Assembly: GCF_014799995.1 (NCBI RefSeq)
Contig: NZ_JAAVGY010000062.1
Span: 41,417 to 105,416 of the forward strand
Length of the DNA stretch: 64,000 nucleotides
Direction of reading: 5' to 3'
From: Helicobacter sp.
GTDB lineage: Bacteria; Campylobacterota; Campylobacteria; Campylobacterales; Helicobacteraceae
Positions 16,503-26,664 of this stretch are shown here, one piece after another; position 1 is the first letter of the stretch; every line of letters begins with the position of its first letter. A program made the translations under genes and the position numbers. Under the pieces are notes generated by a model, which saw only the letters and a program-made list of their open reading frames with translations, was not told the origin of the DNA and did no database searches.

Positions 16503-17546
16503 TTAGATTCCAAGCACGCGTGCGCCTTTGGCTTCTAGCACGACTAAATCTTCAATGCGAACGCCATAATGGTTGGGGATATAAATTCCGGGTTCGATAG
16601 AGAATACCATACCCTCTTGCAAGGTTGTCTGTGATTTTGACGCAATGATTGGCAGCTCGTGAATGTCTAGCCCGATTCCGTGTCCGGTAGAATGCACGAA
16701 ATATTTGCCAAATCCCGCCTTTTCAATCACATTGCGTGCCAACGCATCTACTTCACAGGCTAGCATACCGGGTTTTGCGCCTTTGATTGCACATTCTTGA
16801 GCTTTTAGGACAATATCATAAATTTTTTGCAGTTGCGTATTTTTGAATTTTTGCTCTTTGGAGAATCGGATTCCGTTTTTGCCAAAATATCCTGTGCGCG
16901 TCATATCGGAACAATAACGTTTGTACTTTAGCCCTGCGTCAAAAAGCAATAAATCACCCTTTTGCAATTTATCTTTAGAGGGTAGAGCGTGAGGCTTTGC
17001 TGCATTTTTATTGATTCCTACAATGGGATTGAAGCTTAAGTCCAATGCGCCTTTATCGCTCAAGAATCCTTGTGATTTGAAATGCAAATAAGATTCCGCG
17101 CAATTTACGCCCTTTTGGCTAAGGAATTTTGCAAATTTGGCAAAGGCTTTAAAATTGAGTTTTTGGGATTCGTGGATTAGTGCAATCTCCGCTTCACTTT
17201 TGATGATACGTTTTTCTTGATGAAAATTTGGCTTGGGTAAGAAGTTGATTTTGAGGTTTTCTGTGAGTTTCTCAAAGGCAAAAACCGAAAATTCTTGCGG
17301 ATTATAAACAAGGGTAGAATTTTCGTGTTTTTTCAGAATCGTACGTGCCGTTTGGATAAGCTCGCGTGAAATGAGAATTTCTACTGCGTATTTGTCGTGT
17401 TGGATAAATTCTTTCGCCTCTGTTTCATAACGTCCATCGGTGATAAAATAGCCTTGTTCCCCAAAGGCTAAAAACAAGGCATTATCGCAACTATAACCCA
17501 CTTCAAAGTAAAGGGCATTTTCGTCTTTGATGATAAAGTTTTCCAT
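16503..17546 (-). CDS. pepQ: M24 family aminopeptidase (Xaa-Pro peptidase, PepQ-like)
   Basis: 347 residues with creatinase-type N-domain and a pita-bread catalytic domain. The metal ligands are visible as LFDAGLKYKRYCSDMTRTG (two Asp), HSTGHGIGLDIHELP (His) and FSIEPGIYIPN (Glu). It probably cleaves X-Pro bonds of dipeptides or short peptides in the cytoplasm. It follows aroQ by 20 bases, as in other Helicobacter. Confidence 0.88.
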   Translation of the reverse strand: MENFIIKDENALYFEVGYSCDNALFLAFGEQGYFITDGRYETEAKEFIQHDKYAVEILISRELIQTARTILKKHENSTLVYNPQEFSVFAFEKLTENLKINFLPKPNFHQEKRIIKSEAEIALIHESQKLNFKAFAKFAKFLSQKGVNCAESYLHFKSQGFLSDKGALDLSFNPIVGINKNAAKPHALPSKDKLQKGDLLLFDAGLKYKRYCSDMTRTGYFGKNGIRFSKEQKFKNTQLQKIYDIVLKAQECAIKGAKPGMLACEVDALARNVIEKAGFGKYFVHSTGHGIGLDIHELPIIASKSQTTLQEGMVFSIEPGIYIPNHYGVRIEDLVVLEAKGARVLGI

Positions 17547-17566
17547 TTGCCCTCCTTTAAGATGAT

Positions 17567-18058
17567 TTATTGTTGTTGCGCGTTGGCTGCTGCTTGTTGT
17601 TTGCGTGCTTCTTTAATCGCATTAAGTTCTGTTAGAATCTGAACCAAGCCCTGTAATGCGAGATGATAGCCCATAGGACCAAATCCAGCAATCACACCTG
17701 CGCAAACAGCGGCGGTTAAGCTTTTATGTCGGAAGTCCTCCCTTGCGTGAATATTGCTAATATGCACTTCAATCGTTGGGAGATTCACAGCAGAAATCGC
17801 ATCACGAATCGCAACGGAAGTATGGGAATAGGCGGCAGGATTGATAATGATTCCGTCATACTGCCCTAAGCATTCTTGGATTTTATCCACAATTTCACCT
17901 TCAAAATTGCTTTGAAAAAAATCTACTTCCAATCCGACTTGTTCCGCGTGTTGTTTGATATTTTGGTGGATTGTTTCAAGTTTTGCAGCTCCATAAACGC
18001 GAGGTTCTCGGATTCCTAACATATTGAGGTTGGGACCTTGGATTACCATTACTTTCAT
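17567..18058 (-). CDS. aroQ: 3-dehydroquinate dehydratase, type II
   Basis: 163 residues, the usual size of the dodecameric type II enzyme of the shikimate pathway. [17 protein letters not shown] at the N-terminus carries the active-site loop (Arg/Tyr), NPAAYSHTS the substrate loop with His, and [15 protein letters not shown] the Glu/His pair. It has a Gln/Ala-rich C-terminal tail. It is the first gene of the flagellar/housekeeping operon and is preceded by a promoter and an AAAGGAGC ribosome site. Confidence 0.95.
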   Translation of the reverse strand: MKVMVIQGPNLNMLGIREPRVYGAAKLETIHQNIKQHAEQVGLEVDFFQSNFEGEIVDKIQECLGQYDGIIINPAAYSHTSVAIRDAISAVNLPTIEVHISNIHAREDFRHKSLTAAVCAGVIAGFGPMGYHLALQGLVQILTELNAIKEARKQQAAANAQQQ

Positions 18059-18082
18059 TTTTGCTCCTTTTAAAATTTTTAA

Positions 18083-18088
18083 ATTATA
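18083..18088 (-). promoter_or_regulatory. -10 element for the aroQ-fliY-ruvX operon
   Basis: On the minus strand this reads GCTATAAT, a perfect TATAAT 25 bases before the aroQ start. No strong -35 is seen. The long downstream run of overlapping genes suggests a single transcript, with possible internal promoters. Confidence 0.5.
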
Positions 18089-18162
18089 GCAAAAAAGATT
18101 CTAAATGCAAGAATTTTGCGCTTGGCTTAGATAAAAAATCTTAAAATTAGCAAAGATTCCGC

Positions 18163-18168
18163 TATAAT
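18163..18168 (+). promoter_or_regulatory. -10 element for the 18.2-20.2 kb genes
   Basis: Plus-strand GCTATAAT, perfect TATAAT, lies 30 bases before the start at 18198. AAGGAAATC follows as ribosome site. It is divergent from the aroQ promoter about 75 bases away. Confidence 0.5.
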
Positions 18169-18197
18169 TGATAAATTATTTTGCAAGGAAATCTTAG

Positions 18198-18644
18198 ATG
18201 AAAATCGCACTAATTTGTGATTCTTTGTTGCTAGACCGCAGTTTGGAAATGTATTTAAAAGAGCATTTGACAAGTTATAAGCTTTGTGATTTCGTGGTAG
18301 CGACACAGATGATAGAATCGCAAAAGCCTGTGTTCTTGATTGGAGACTTTGAGGGAGCGAACCTTAAGATTCCTTTCACGCGGGAGATTTTATTCCAAGA
18401 GCTTGAAACTTTTGAGAGAAAGCTAAGAAGCAAAGCAATGCAAGAAACCAAAAGCCAAGAATTTGGGATTTTAGAGACGACAAATTCACCTTTTTTGAAT
18501 GCAGAATCGCAACCCAATATGCAAGCTTTGGGTTCTCGCGCGAGCGATTCTACATTGCGCACTAAAATAGAAGAAGTTTTGCAACGTTATGCAAACGAAA
18601 TTGAAGCAATTATCCAAGAGCATTATAGAGACAAAAATGTCTAA
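18198..18644 (+). CDS. Unknown protein, possible degenerate receiver-like domain
   Basis: 148 residues, no recognised family. The first ~75 residues have the beta-alpha order of a shortened response-regulator receiver (KIALICDSLLLDRSLEMYL, then FLIGDFEGANLKIPFTREILFQELETF, the latter like the final K-x-PF..EEL part), without phospho-acceptor aspartates in normal places. The remainder is polar and ends in an amphipathic helix. It overlaps rsmD by 8 bases, so the two are coupled. The receiver resemblance is a weak inference. Confidence 0.5.
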   Translation: MKIALICDSLLLDRSLEMYLKEHLTSYKLCDFVVATQMIESQKPVFLIGDFEGANLKIPFTREILFQELETFERKLRSKAMQETKSQEFGILETTNSPFLNAESQPNMQALGSRASDSTLRTKIEEVLQRYANEIEAIIQEHYRDKNV

Positions 18645-19299
18645 AAGCTTAAAGAATCCCAAAAAGCCCAACAAACAAACTTCTAAGCCACAGGCTAAGA
18701 TTCCTACAAAAACTCCCAATAAATTAGCGAAATCCACCCTTAAGATATTAGGAGGAATCTACAAGGGGCGCACTCTGCAAATGGCTTCTTTAGAAACCAC
18801 ACGTTCTTCTAAGGCGATTTTGAAAGAATCCTTTTTCAATACATTAAGTTGTGGTATTTTGGGGGTAAATTTTGTGGAGTTTTTCGCAGGGAGTGGTAGC
18901 ATTGGGATTGAAGCATTAAGTCGTGGCGCGAAATCCGCATTGTTTTTTGAATGCAATCAAGCGGCGTATGAGACTTTGAAGCTTAATTTGCAAACCATTT
19001 GCCAAAAAGGCGAGAGGTATCGCATCATCTTGGGGGATACTTTTTGTCATTATCCTCTTGCCTTAAAAGAATTGGAATCCCCTAGTATTGCTTACATTGA
19101 CCCGCCCTTTTGTTTGCGTAAAGGAATGCAAGATATTTATCAAAAATGTTATCAGATGATAAGCCATTTGGATAAAAGTCTCTTTCGCCTCATCGTGCTA
19201 GAGCATATCTCCTCTTTGGAGATTCCACGAGAAATTGGAGATTTTACTTTGATAAAAAGCAGGAAATTTTGCAGGAGTGCTTTAAGTTATTTTGAATGA
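18637..19299 (+). CDS. rsmD: 16S rRNA (guanine-966-N2)-methyltransferase RsmD
   Basis: 220 residues from the ATG at 18637, after a Lys/Pro-rich basic N-terminal tail (~30 residues). ILGGIYKGRTLQ, the R-x-K-e..FN segment (RSSKAILKESFFNTL), motif I FAGSGSIGIEALSRGA and motif IV YIDPPF are in RsmD order. It methylates G966 of 16S rRNA with SAM. A longer reading from 18589 would overlap the preceding gene by 56 bases and adds no family similarity. Confidence 0.9.
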   Translation: MSKSLKNPKKPNKQTSKPQAKIPTKTPNKLAKSTLKILGGIYKGRTLQMASLETTRSSKAILKESFFNTLSCGILGVNFVEFFAGSGSIGIEALSRGAKSALFFECNQAAYETLKLNLQTICQKGERYRIILGDTFCHYPLALKELESPSIAYIDPPFCLRKGMQDIYQKCYQMISHLDKSLFRLIVLEHISSLEIPREIGDFTLIKSRKFCRSALSYFE

Positions 19300-19308
19300 G
19301 GGGTGCAA

Positions 19309-20208
19309 ATGAGAATCAGGGATTTAGAAATATTTTTGGATTTGCTAAAAAGCAAAAGCCCAACACAAACAGCCGAGCGGTTTTCTACCACGCAACCCAA
19401 TGTTTCAATGGTGGTGAAGCGATTAGAGAATCTCGCAGGCTCACCACTTTTTGAACGCATTGGCAAGAAGCTTTTGCCTACTTCTAGGGCGTTGTTTCTA
19501 GGTGGAATGTGGCTTGAAGTGGTGCAGGGCTATTATGCAAGCCTTGAAAGCTTGGACAGAACAGATTTGCAGGAGATTACAGGGGAATTAAACATTGCCG
19601 CAACGCATACGATAAGCGAATATTTTTTGCCTAGAATTCTTTTTGAGTTTGCAAAAACGCATAAAAAAGTGCGGTTAAAATTGCAAACTTGTAATGCCCA
19701 AGAGTGCCTTAATTGCATTAAAAGTGGTAAGGTGGATTTGGCATTATTAGAGGGTGAAATCTCTGCACAATACGCAAAGACTGAAAGGCTCATTAGCGAA
19801 ATGCTCTATACAGATTCTTTAATCGTGGCAAGCAATGATTTCATTTTGGCTTCGCGCACAAGAAGCCTAAAAAGCCTGCTTGATAAAACTTGGATTTTGT
19901 GCGAATATGGTTCAGGACAGCGGGAGCAATTTGTAAATGCGTTAGCCAAGCAAGGAGTAGAGATTCCTATTTTGCTTGAATTGAGTTCCATAGCGGCGAT
20001 TAAGGATTTGGTAATTCACAAAGGCGCACTTTCTATCTTTTCTGAAATTACCATAAAAGAGGAATTAGAAAATAAAGTTTTATTCCCCATTAAGATTAAA
20101 GATTTGCCCTTAGAACATCATTTCTATTCTCTCAAGCGTCAGAGCCAGCTATATAATGAAGTTTTGGTAAAATTTGAAGAATATGTATTGGAGTGGAGCA
20201 AGCAATAA
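19309..20208 (+). CDS. LysR-family transcriptional regulator
   Basis: 299 residues. The N-terminal winged helix-turn-helix (MRIRDLEIFLDLLKSKS, TAERFSTTQPNVSMVVKRLE) is typical of LysR proteins, followed by a two-lobed periplasmic-binding-like effector domain (ITGELNIAATHTISEYFLP). The target genes are unknown; it is a tandem neighbour of rsmD, not divergent from an obvious target. ATG at 19309 with GAGGGG upstream is preferred to the GTG two codons earlier. Confidence 0.88.
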   Translation: MRIRDLEIFLDLLKSKSPTQTAERFSTTQPNVSMVVKRLENLAGSPLFERIGKKLLPTSRALFLGGMWLEVVQGYYASLESLDRTDLQEITGELNIAATHTISEYFLPRILFEFAKTHKKVRLKLQTCNAQECLNCIKSGKVDLALLEGEISAQYAKTERLISEMLYTDSLIVASNDFILASRTRSLKSLLDKTWILCEYGSGQREQFVNALAKQGVEIPILLELSSIAAIKDLVIHKGALSIFSEITIKEELENKVLFPIKIKDLPLEHHFYSLKRQSQLYNEVLVKFEEYVLEWSKQ

Positions 20209-20310
20209 CCTTGCAAGCACAGACAAGGCAATCCAAGCGAATTTGGAATCCCATTTCTTGTCCTTGCGAGATTCCATAATAATGTAGCACAAAGTAGATT
20301 TGGCATCTGT

Positions 20311-20450
20311 TCTTGCAAGCAAGTTTGCAAAACTTGCGTGGCAATCTATAATATCAAACTTTAGTTAATTCAAGCAATGGAATCGCAAAGCGATTGGCGA
20401 GATTTTGGATTATGGATTGCTTCGCTTCGCTCGTAATAACGCAAGAGGAA
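20311..20450. repeat. Dispersed intergenic repeat (copy 1) in a 335-base gene-free gap
   Basis: The gap 20209-20543 holds no credible gene. It contains the left motif GGCAATCTATAAT (20340-20352) and, inverted about 60 bases later, ATTATGGATTGCTTCGCTTC (20409-20428). These match copies near 30.7 kb and 48.2-48.4 kb, giving an imperfect palindrome. Lies between convergent genes, so it may also serve as a bidirectional terminator. Confidence 0.65.
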
Positions 20451-20543
20451 TCGCAAGAATGCACGTTTTAGATTGTTGCATCAGCTATTTCTTTAGAAAG
20501 AACAGGAAGCCAAAATGTTCTTGTAATTTATTAAGGAGAGATT

Positions 20544-21884
20544 CTAAACCCTCTGGCGCAAGAAGCTAAAAGGCGGGAGTGGAAAAGGCAGGATAAACGC
20601 GTTTTCATTGCCACTATGGATAGATTCTAATTCCTTGCCATTAACGAGTAGAATCTTAAAAAGGCGCAGGTATTTTTTGCCGTCTTTTTCAAAGATTTCA
20701 CCCCTCTCATTTTTTCCTAAGAGAATAGAATCCAAGTGCGCACTCACGATTTCTTTAGGCTCATTGGGGCGAATCGTATGCCGACAAAATGCTGTTTTGC
20801 CATCTTCACTCACTTCCGCATTAACTTGGTAGCTCCCCTCACTAATTGCGCTCCAATGATTCTGCGTATTAAGCTTTTCAAAAGGACGATGAATCAAATA
20901 ACCCTCGCTAAATCCGCGATTTTTTAATGTTTCTAGCTCATTTTTATAACGCGATTCCACAAAATCACCTTGCGCATAATCCTCAAGAGCGCGCCGATAA
21001 GCCAATGCGGTAATGCCCGCATAATAGCTAGATTTCGTGCGCCCCTCAATCTTTAACGAATCTATCACACCACTTTCTAAAATCGTTGGAATATGCGAAA
21101 TAAGATTCAAATCTTTGGCATTAAAGATATGCGTTCCTACACCCGCTTCTTCCTCTAAACGCATTGTAACGCCATTGTCTGGATTGCGCGCATAAATCTC
21201 TTTGCCGCTAAAACGCACTAATGCGTCGTTGGATTCATCGCGCACATAATATTCATAATCAAACCGACAATCATTCGCGCAACTTCCGCGATTGGGCACG
21301 CGACCATTTTGCAAGGCAGAAATCAAACAACGTCCTGAAAAAGCAAAGCACATAGAGCCATGCACAAAAATTTCTAATTCCAAATCCGGCAGGGATTTTT
21401 TAATCTCTATTGCGTCTTTGAGGCTCAACTCTCTTGCGGCAATAATCCGCTTCACGCCCAACTCGTAAAAAACTTGGGCATCTAGCACATTTAGAACATT
21501 TGCTTGCGTAGAAAGATGAATCGGAATCTCGGGGGCGATTTGGCGCGATAGTTTAATCACGCCCGGAGTGGCAACGATAAAGCCATCGGGTTTTAAACTC
21601 GCCATTTTTTGGATATGCGATTCTAATAATTTTAATTGCGAATTAAAGGGGAAGCCATTAATCGTTACATAAATCTTTTTGCCCCGTGCGTGCGTGTATT
21701 CCACTCCCTCTTGAAAGGATTCAAAGTCAAATTCCTTTCCTGAACGATTGCGCAAGGAAAAATGGCTCACACCGCCATAAACAGCGTCCGCTCCATACTC
21801 TAAGGCGATTTTTAGTTTTTTAAGATTTCCCGCTGGGGAGAGGAGTTCTGGAATCTTGGAGGAATTGGGGTTATGCACTTGCAT
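20544..21884 (-). CDS. trhP: U32 family protein, probable tRNA 5-hydroxylation factor (TrhP/PrtC-like)
   Basis: 446 residues, the size of E. coli YegQ/TrhP and of the H. pylori gene named prtC. LLSPAGNLKKLKIALEYGADAVYGG starts the TIM-barrel; EIFVHGSMCFAFSGRCLIS and NRGSCANDCRFDYEY supply the conserved Cys ligands of the U32 family, and DSLKIEGRTKSSYY follows. TrhP proteins take part in prephenate-dependent hydroxylation of U34 in tRNA; older annotations call it collagenase. The neighbour cheZ is also adjacent in H. pylori. Confidence 0.85.
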   Translation of the reverse strand: MQVHNPNSSKIPELLSPAGNLKKLKIALEYGADAVYGGVSHFSLRNRSGKEFDFESFQEGVEYTHARGKKIYVTINGFPFNSQLKLLESHIQKMASLKPDGFIVATPGVIKLSRQIAPEIPIHLSTQANVLNVLDAQVFYELGVKRIIAARELSLKDAIEIKKSLPDLELEIFVHGSMCFAFSGRCLISALQNGRVPNRGSCANDCRFDYEYYVRDESNDALVRFSGKEIYARNPDNGVTMRLEEEAGVGTHIFNAKDLNLISHIPTILESGVIDSLKIEGRTKSSYYAGITALAYRRALEDYAQGDFVESRYKNELETLKNRGFSEGYLIHRPFEKLNTQNHWSAISEGSYQVNAEVSEDGKTAFCRHTIRPNEPKEIVSAHLDSILLGKNERGEIFEKDGKKYLRLFKILLVNGKELESIHSGNENAFILPFPLPPFSFLRQRV

Positions 21885-21887
21885 AAA

Positions 21888-22583
21888 TTATTTGCCAAAG
21901 TTTGCAATCAAAGCTTCAATATCATTTTCATTGACGACATTTTCAGTTTTATCTCCTTGAATATGCACCGCAGAGCTTACGCGTTTGCTATCATCAATTT
22001 TGCCCTCAAAGAGTGAGCTCATATATCTTGCGAGTGCGCGCATAATGTTAATGACGCGTTCAATTTTTTGACGATGAATATCTTGGTATTGCATAGCCTC
22101 CATAGCCTCTAAGGAAATATTGGCGATTTCTTGCAACGAATCGGATACTTTTTGCACATTGGATTTTACTTTTGTTGCTGTCTCTAATTGCTCACTAAAA
22201 GTATGAAAATCCGGGAATTTGGTGTGGAGTTTTTGCAATAATTCTTCTTGGGAGGTGATAAACTGCTGAATCTCACTAAACGCGTCTTCAATGTCTGCGT
22301 CTAGGTTGTTAATCTTTTCTAGTTTATCAAACATTTCTGTGGCTTTGATTTCAGAATCACGCGTAACATCGTCTAGTTGATGCACAACTTTGTGTTCTGC
22401 GGTTGGCGGTGGAGGAGGCCAGCTTATGTCTTGCTCAATAGAAAAATCATCTGCTTTTGCTTCACTCTTAATCGTTGGGTCTTCTAAACTAGAATCTTCG
22501 GATTCTTCTCCCTCTTCTTGATTCTCTTGTGTTACATCATCCATATCACTACCCAATAACGATTCCAATTCCTCTTGTGTCAT
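21888..22583 (-). CDS. cheZ: Remote chemotaxis phosphatase CheZ (HP0170 type)
   Basis: 231 residues. An acidic N-terminal ~70 residues is followed by a long alpha-helical region. AMQYQDIHRQKIERVINI contains the CheZ active-site pattern with Asp and Gln four apart (DIHRQ). The last residues ENDIEALIANFGK resemble the CheY-binding C-terminal helix of E. coli CheZ. It removes phosphate from CheY-P. The adjacency to the U32 gene is the same as the described H. pylori pair HP0169/HP0170. Confidence 0.82.
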   Translation of the reverse strand: MTQEELESLLGSDMDDVTQENQEEGEESEDSSLEDPTIKSEAKADDFSIEQDISWPPPPPTAEHKVVHQLDDVTRDSEIKATEMFDKLEKINNLDADIEDAFSEIQQFITSQEELLQKLHTKFPDFHTFSEQLETATKVKSNVQKVSDSLQEIANISLEAMEAMQYQDIHRQKIERVINIMRALARYMSSLFEGKIDDSKRVSSAVHIQGDKTENVVNENDIEALIANFGK

Positions 22584-22664
22584 TCTTAAACCTTGAAATA
22601 GTTGAAAATTTACTTGTAATTATACGATTAATTTTTATAATTTTGTTTAAACGTAAGCAATTCC

Positions 22665-24152
22665 TTAAAAAAGTGGCTTATCCATTTCCTTTGGAATCGC
22701 GATTCCCATAAGCTTTAAAATACTTGGTGCAATATTATTCAATCCTCCATTTTGCACAGATTGGACACCCTCTGCCATTACAAAGCACCACACATCACCA
22801 ATAGTATGGTTTGTTAAAGGCTCGCCTTGTGCGTCTTTCATTTCTTCACAATTTCCGTGGTCGCTTGTAATGAGCAATCCATAATTCTTTTCTTTTGCCT
22901 TTGCATAGATTCTCCCAAGCTCACTATCTACTGCCTCAACCGCTTGAATCGCGGCTTCGTAATTCCCTGTATGCCCCACCATATCACCATTGGCAAAATT
23001 GACTACCACAAACTCATAACCCTCCTCCATTGCCATTAAAACCGCATCGCCGACTTCCCTAGCACTCATCTGTGGCTGCAAATCATAAGTAGCAACCTTT
23101 GGCGAAGGCACTAAGAGACGCGTTTCATTAGGATAAGGCTCTTCAATCCCGCCATTAAAGAAAAAAGTTACATGGGCGTATTTTTCAGTTTCTGCTGTAT
23201 GGAATTGCCGCAAGTGATGATTTGAAATCACTTCGGCTAGAGTGTTTTGGATATTTTCTTTGGGAAAAAGAATCGGAAAAGGGAATGATTTATCATAGGT
23301 TGTCATCGTAACGAGCGGAATCTCCACAAAGTTCTTGCGTGCAAATCCGCTAAAATCTGCCTTTCCTAATGCACTGACAATTTCTCTTGCCCTATCACTG
23401 CGAAAATTTACAAAAATCAATCCATCTCCTGCTTGGATTCTATTAGGAGAATCCTCTGTGAAACCCGCACAAAAACTCGCCGGCAAGATAAATTCATCAA
23501 AAATCTCTTGCTTAAACTGCGATTCTAAATATTCTTGCGGCGTAATCGTTTGCATATTTTCACCCAATGCGATAGAGTTGTAAGCCTTTTCCACACGCTC
23601 CCAACGATTGTCCCTATCCATTGCATAATAGCGTCCGCTAAGACTTGCAATCCGAATCCTTTTGCCCGCAATTTGCGATTCTACCTCTCTTAAAAACCTT
23701 GTCGCACTCTTAGGAGACACATCACGTCCATCGGTGATTAAATGCAATAACACTTCGTATTGGGATTCCAATCCTAGCGCGAGGGCTAAAATATGATTCC
23801 AATGCGAATGCACCCCCCCATCACTCAATAATCCCACCAAATGCACGCGCTTACAATCTTTAAGGCAATTTAACGCGGGATTCCGCATCAAAGTCCCCTC
23901 TGCAATTGCCTTATTAATCTTGACAAGGTCTTGATATAAAATCCTCCCACTCCCTAAACTCATATGCCCCACTTCAGAATTTCCCATTTGCCCTTCTGGC
24001 AAACCAACCGACAATCCATAGGTGTGAATCATTCCAAAAGGTACTTCTTGGAATAACTTGTCATAAGTTGGCTTTTTTGCCGCAAAAAACGCATTATACT
24101 CTTGCTTCTTGCTATATCCTATCCCATCTGTAATGACTAAAACGACTTTCAT
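22665..24152 (-). CDS. gpmI: Phosphoglycerate mutase, cofactor-independent
   Basis: 495 residues, alkaline phosphatase superfamily. ITDGIGYS at the start holds the first metal Asp, [20 protein letters not shown] contains the phospho-Ser, [12 protein letters not shown] and [11 protein letters not shown] hold further metal ligands. It interconverts 3- and 2-phosphoglycerate with Mn2+. Divergent from mraY with an 83-base gap. Confidence 0.96.
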   Translation of the reverse strand: MKVVLVITDGIGYSKKQEYNAFFAAKKPTYDKLFQEVPFGMIHTYGLSVGLPEGQMGNSEVGHMSLGSGRILYQDLVKINKAIAEGTLMRNPALNCLKDCKRVHLVGLLSDGGVHSHWNHILALALGLESQYEVLLHLITDGRDVSPKSATRFLREVESQIAGKRIRIASLSGRYYAMDRDNRWERVEKAYNSIALGENMQTITPQEYLESQFKQEIFDEFILPASFCAGFTEDSPNRIQAGDGLIFVNFRSDRAREIVSALGKADFSGFARKNFVEIPLVTMTTYDKSFPFPILFPKENIQNTLAEVISNHHLRQFHTAETEKYAHVTFFFNGGIEEPYPNETRLLVPSPKVATYDLQPQMSAREVGDAVLMAMEEGYEFVVVNFANGDMVGHTGNYEAAIQAVEAVDSELGRIYAKAKEKNYGLLITSDHGNCEEMKDAQGEPLTNHTIGDVWCFVMAEGVQSVQNGGLNNIAPSILKLMGIAIPKEMDKPLF

Positions 24153-24180
24153 TCAAATTTTCCCAATCTTTAAAGTTATT

Positions 24181-24208
24181 TTGGGTAGAATCCTACCCAA
24201 TTTTTTCC
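24181..24208 (+). terminator. Hairpin followed by a T run upstream of mraY
   Basis: TTGGGTAG / CCTACCCAA-type inverted repeat (TTGGGTA arms, 24181-24187 and 24194-24200) is followed by TTTTTT on the plus strand. It looks like an intrinsic terminator, but no plus-strand gene precedes it, so it could be an attenuator in the mraY leader or merely a structured site in the divergent promoter region. Confidence 0.4.
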
Positions 24209-24235
24209 TAAAATTTCATTTAGTAAGATTGGCTT

Positions 24236-25294
24236 ATGTTATATTATCTTTACTCTTTGCTAGATATTAATATTTTTCAATATATCACTGTGCGTTCTGC
24301 GATTGCTTTCTTTGTAGCCTTTCTTCTCACGATTTTTGCGCTACCTTATTACATTTTATGGGCGAGAAACAAGCACGCCAATCAACCTATTTCAGAGTTT
24401 GCCCCTAAAAATCACAAACAAAAAGCCAATACGCCGACTATGGGCGGAATCGTCTTTGTGGGTACAACTTTACTTGCCACCTTGCTTTGTGCCAAAATCA
24501 ATCATATCTATGTGCTGCTTGGAATCGCGACTTTACTTAGCTTTGCAATGCTGGGTATCAGCGATGACTATTCTAAAATAATGCAACACAAAAATGCCGG
24601 AATGAGCGCAAAAACAAAATTTCTGTTACAGATTCTCATTAGCCTTATCCTATCGTGCGGATTATACTTTGTCGGTTTAAATTCAGAGTTTTATTTGCCC
24701 TTTTTCAAAAACCCCCTCTTTGATTGGAGTTTCTTTGGAATCTTGTTTTGGACGCTTGTTTTTATCGCCACAAGCAATGCGGTCAATCTCACCGATGGCT
24801 TGGATGGGCTCGTTGCGATTCCGTCTATTTATGCGCTGACTTCGCTCACGGCTTTTGTCTATGTTGCTGGACATTCGGGCTTAAGTGCCTATTTGCTTTA
24901 TCCCAAAGTGCTAGATAGTGGAGAGCTTGCGATTCTCTCCTCCGCACTCATTGGCGCATTGATTGGATTCCTTTGGTATAATTGCCACCCCGCACAAGTT
25001 TTTATGGGAGATAGCGGAAGTTTGAGCTTGGGAGGAGTGATTGCTTATCTTGCCATTGTCTCAAAAAACGAAATTCTGCTTTTTTTAATTGGCTTTATCT
25101 TCGTGATAGAAGCACTTTCAGTCATTTTGCAAATTAGTAGCTACAAAACACGAGGCAAAAAGATTTTTTTAATGGCACCCCTGCACCACCACTTTGAAGA
25201 AAAAGGCTTAAGCGAAAGCAAAATCATCGTGCGATTCTGGATTGTCGCCCTTATGAGCAACCTCATCGCGCTTTTAAGCCTCAAAATACGTTAA
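24236..25294 (+). CDS. mraY: Phospho-N-acetylmuramoyl-pentapeptide transferase MraY
   Basis: 352 residues, about ten membrane helices. [18 protein letters not shown] (Mg-binding Asp pair), [12 protein letters not shown] (catalytic loop), [11 protein letters not shown] and [10 protein letters not shown] (His box) are all present. It makes lipid I from UDP-MurNAc-pentapeptide and undecaprenyl phosphate. It is 9 bases upstream of murD. No strong ribosome site is seen before its ATG. Confidence 0.97.
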   Translation: MLYYLYSLLDINIFQYITVRSAIAFFVAFLLTIFALPYYILWARNKHANQPISEFAPKNHKQKANTPTMGGIVFVGTTLLATLLCAKINHIYVLLGIATLLSFAMLGISDDYSKIMQHKNAGMSAKTKFLLQILISLILSCGLYFVGLNSEFYLPFFKNPLFDWSFFGILFWTLVFIATSNAVNLTDGLDGLVAIPSIYALTSLTAFVYVAGHSGLSAYLLYPKVLDSGELAILSSALIGALIGFLWYNCHPAQVFMGDSGSLSLGGVIAYLAIVSKNEILLFLIGFIFVIEALSVILQISSYKTRGKKIFLMAPLHHHFEEKGLSESKIIVRFWIVALMSNLIALLSLKIR

Positions 25295-25303
25295 GGATTT
25301 TTT

Positions 25304-26587
25304 ATGTTGATACTTTTAGGTTTTGGAGGAACGAATCGTGCGATTGCCGAACGCTTTGCGCCTTGCATTGTGCTAGACGATAGCTTTAAGCAAGAAAGTC
25401 AAGGGGATTTAGGAAACACTTTACTTCCAAGTGCCGCTATAAACGAGGTTTTAGCAAACTATCCACAGGCGACAATTGTTACAAGTCCCGGGATTCCGCC
25501 CCATAATCCTATGATTCAAACCGCGCTTGATTTTGTTGCCACACATCAAGAATCGCAACTCTTAAGCGAATATGATTTTTTTGCCACTCAACCCCAAAAA
25601 ATGCCCCCCTCCGTATGGATTAGTGGCACAAATGGCAAAACAACCACTACACAAATGCTCACGCATTTACTGCAACCCTATGGGGCGCAAAGTGGTGGTA
25701 ATATCGGCACTCCTTTGGCTAAACTCAACCAAGAATCGCCCCTTTGGATACTAGAAACGAGTTCCTTTACACTCCATTATACACAAATCGCCAAACCGAT
25801 TCTCTATTTGCTTTTGCCTATCACGCAAGACCATATTAGCTGGCACGGAAACTATGAAAACTATATTGCGGATAAACTGAAGCCAATTCTGTCCTTACGT
25901 GATAAAGAAATCGCGATTCTGCCTTGCGCATTAGAATCGCACCCCCTTTGTAAGCAATCTCGTGCCAATCTTATTTTTTACGATAATGCCCAAGATTTAG
26001 CCAACCAATTCCACTTAAGATTAGATAAGATAGCTTTTAAAGAGCCTTTTTTGCTAGACGCAACGCTCGCAATGAGTGCGTGCGAGATTCTGTTTTCGGT
26101 GCAAAATTACGAACTCCTAAATGCCTTTAAAATTGGTGCGCATAAAATAGAGGAATTTTATGATAAGGCGGGAAATCTTTGGGTAGATGATAGCAAGGGA
26201 ACGAATCTTGACGCGACAATGGAGGCAATCAAACGTTATCAAGACGCGCAGATTTTGCTTATTCTTGGGGGAGATGATAAGGGGGCAGACTTGACGCCAC
26301 TCTTTCATCTTATTGCGCAGTGCAAAATAGAGATTTTTGCGATTGGGAGCAATACCGATAAGCTCTGCGCCCTCGCAAAATCGGTAAATACGCCTTGCAA
26401 TACCTGCTACACGCTTGAAGTTGCTGTGCGCCAAATCAAAGAATCTTTCTTCAAGCAAAGCCTAAGCGATTCGCAACACAAGAACCTAAATTGTGTCGCG
26501 CTACTTTCTCCAGCCGCAGCGAGTTTAGACCAATTTAGCTCCTATAAAGAAAGGGGAGAGAAATTTAAAGCTTACGCGCTAGAATAG
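25304..26587 (+). CDS. murD: UDP-N-acetylmuramoylalanine--D-glutamate ligase MurD
   Basis: 427 residues. SGTNGKTTTTQML is the Mur ligase ATP loop, ILETSSFTL follows the substrate domain, ITQDHISWHGNYENYI and LWVDDSKGTNLDATMEAI are Mur ligase motifs, and ILGGDDKGADL is typical of MurD. It adds D-Glu in peptidoglycan precursor synthesis in the cytoplasm. It is co-transcribed with mraY. After it, 26588-26773 holds only a repeat fragment. Confidence 0.96.
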   Translation: MLILLGFGGTNRAIAERFAPCIVLDDSFKQESQGDLGNTLLPSAAINEVLANYPQATIVTSPGIPPHNPMIQTALDFVATHQESQLLSEYDFFATQPQKMPPSVWISGTNGKTTTTQMLTHLLQPYGAQSGGNIGTPLAKLNQESPLWILETSSFTLHYTQIAKPILYLLLPITQDHISWHGNYENYIADKLKPILSLRDKEIAILPCALESHPLCKQSRANLIFYDNAQDLANQFHLRLDKIAFKEPFLLDATLAMSACEILFSVQNYELLNAFKIGAHKIEEFYDKAGNLWVDDSKGTNLDATMEAIKRYQDAQILLILGGDDKGADLTPLFHLIAQCKIEIFAIGSNTDKLCALAKSVNTPCNTCYTLEVAVRQIKESFFKQSLSDSQHKNLNCVALLSPAAASLDQFSSYKERGEKFKAYALE

Positions 26588-26664
26588 TTGCACATTTGCG
26601 TTTTGAGTCAAACGATTCTCCAATCTTACACCAAGCAATGAGAATCGTAAGGGGGATTTTTGAT

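Noticed and set aside
23811..23817. C7 run in gpmI as a phase-variation tract
   Set aside because: Too short, and gpmI is an intact housekeeping gene on both sides of it.
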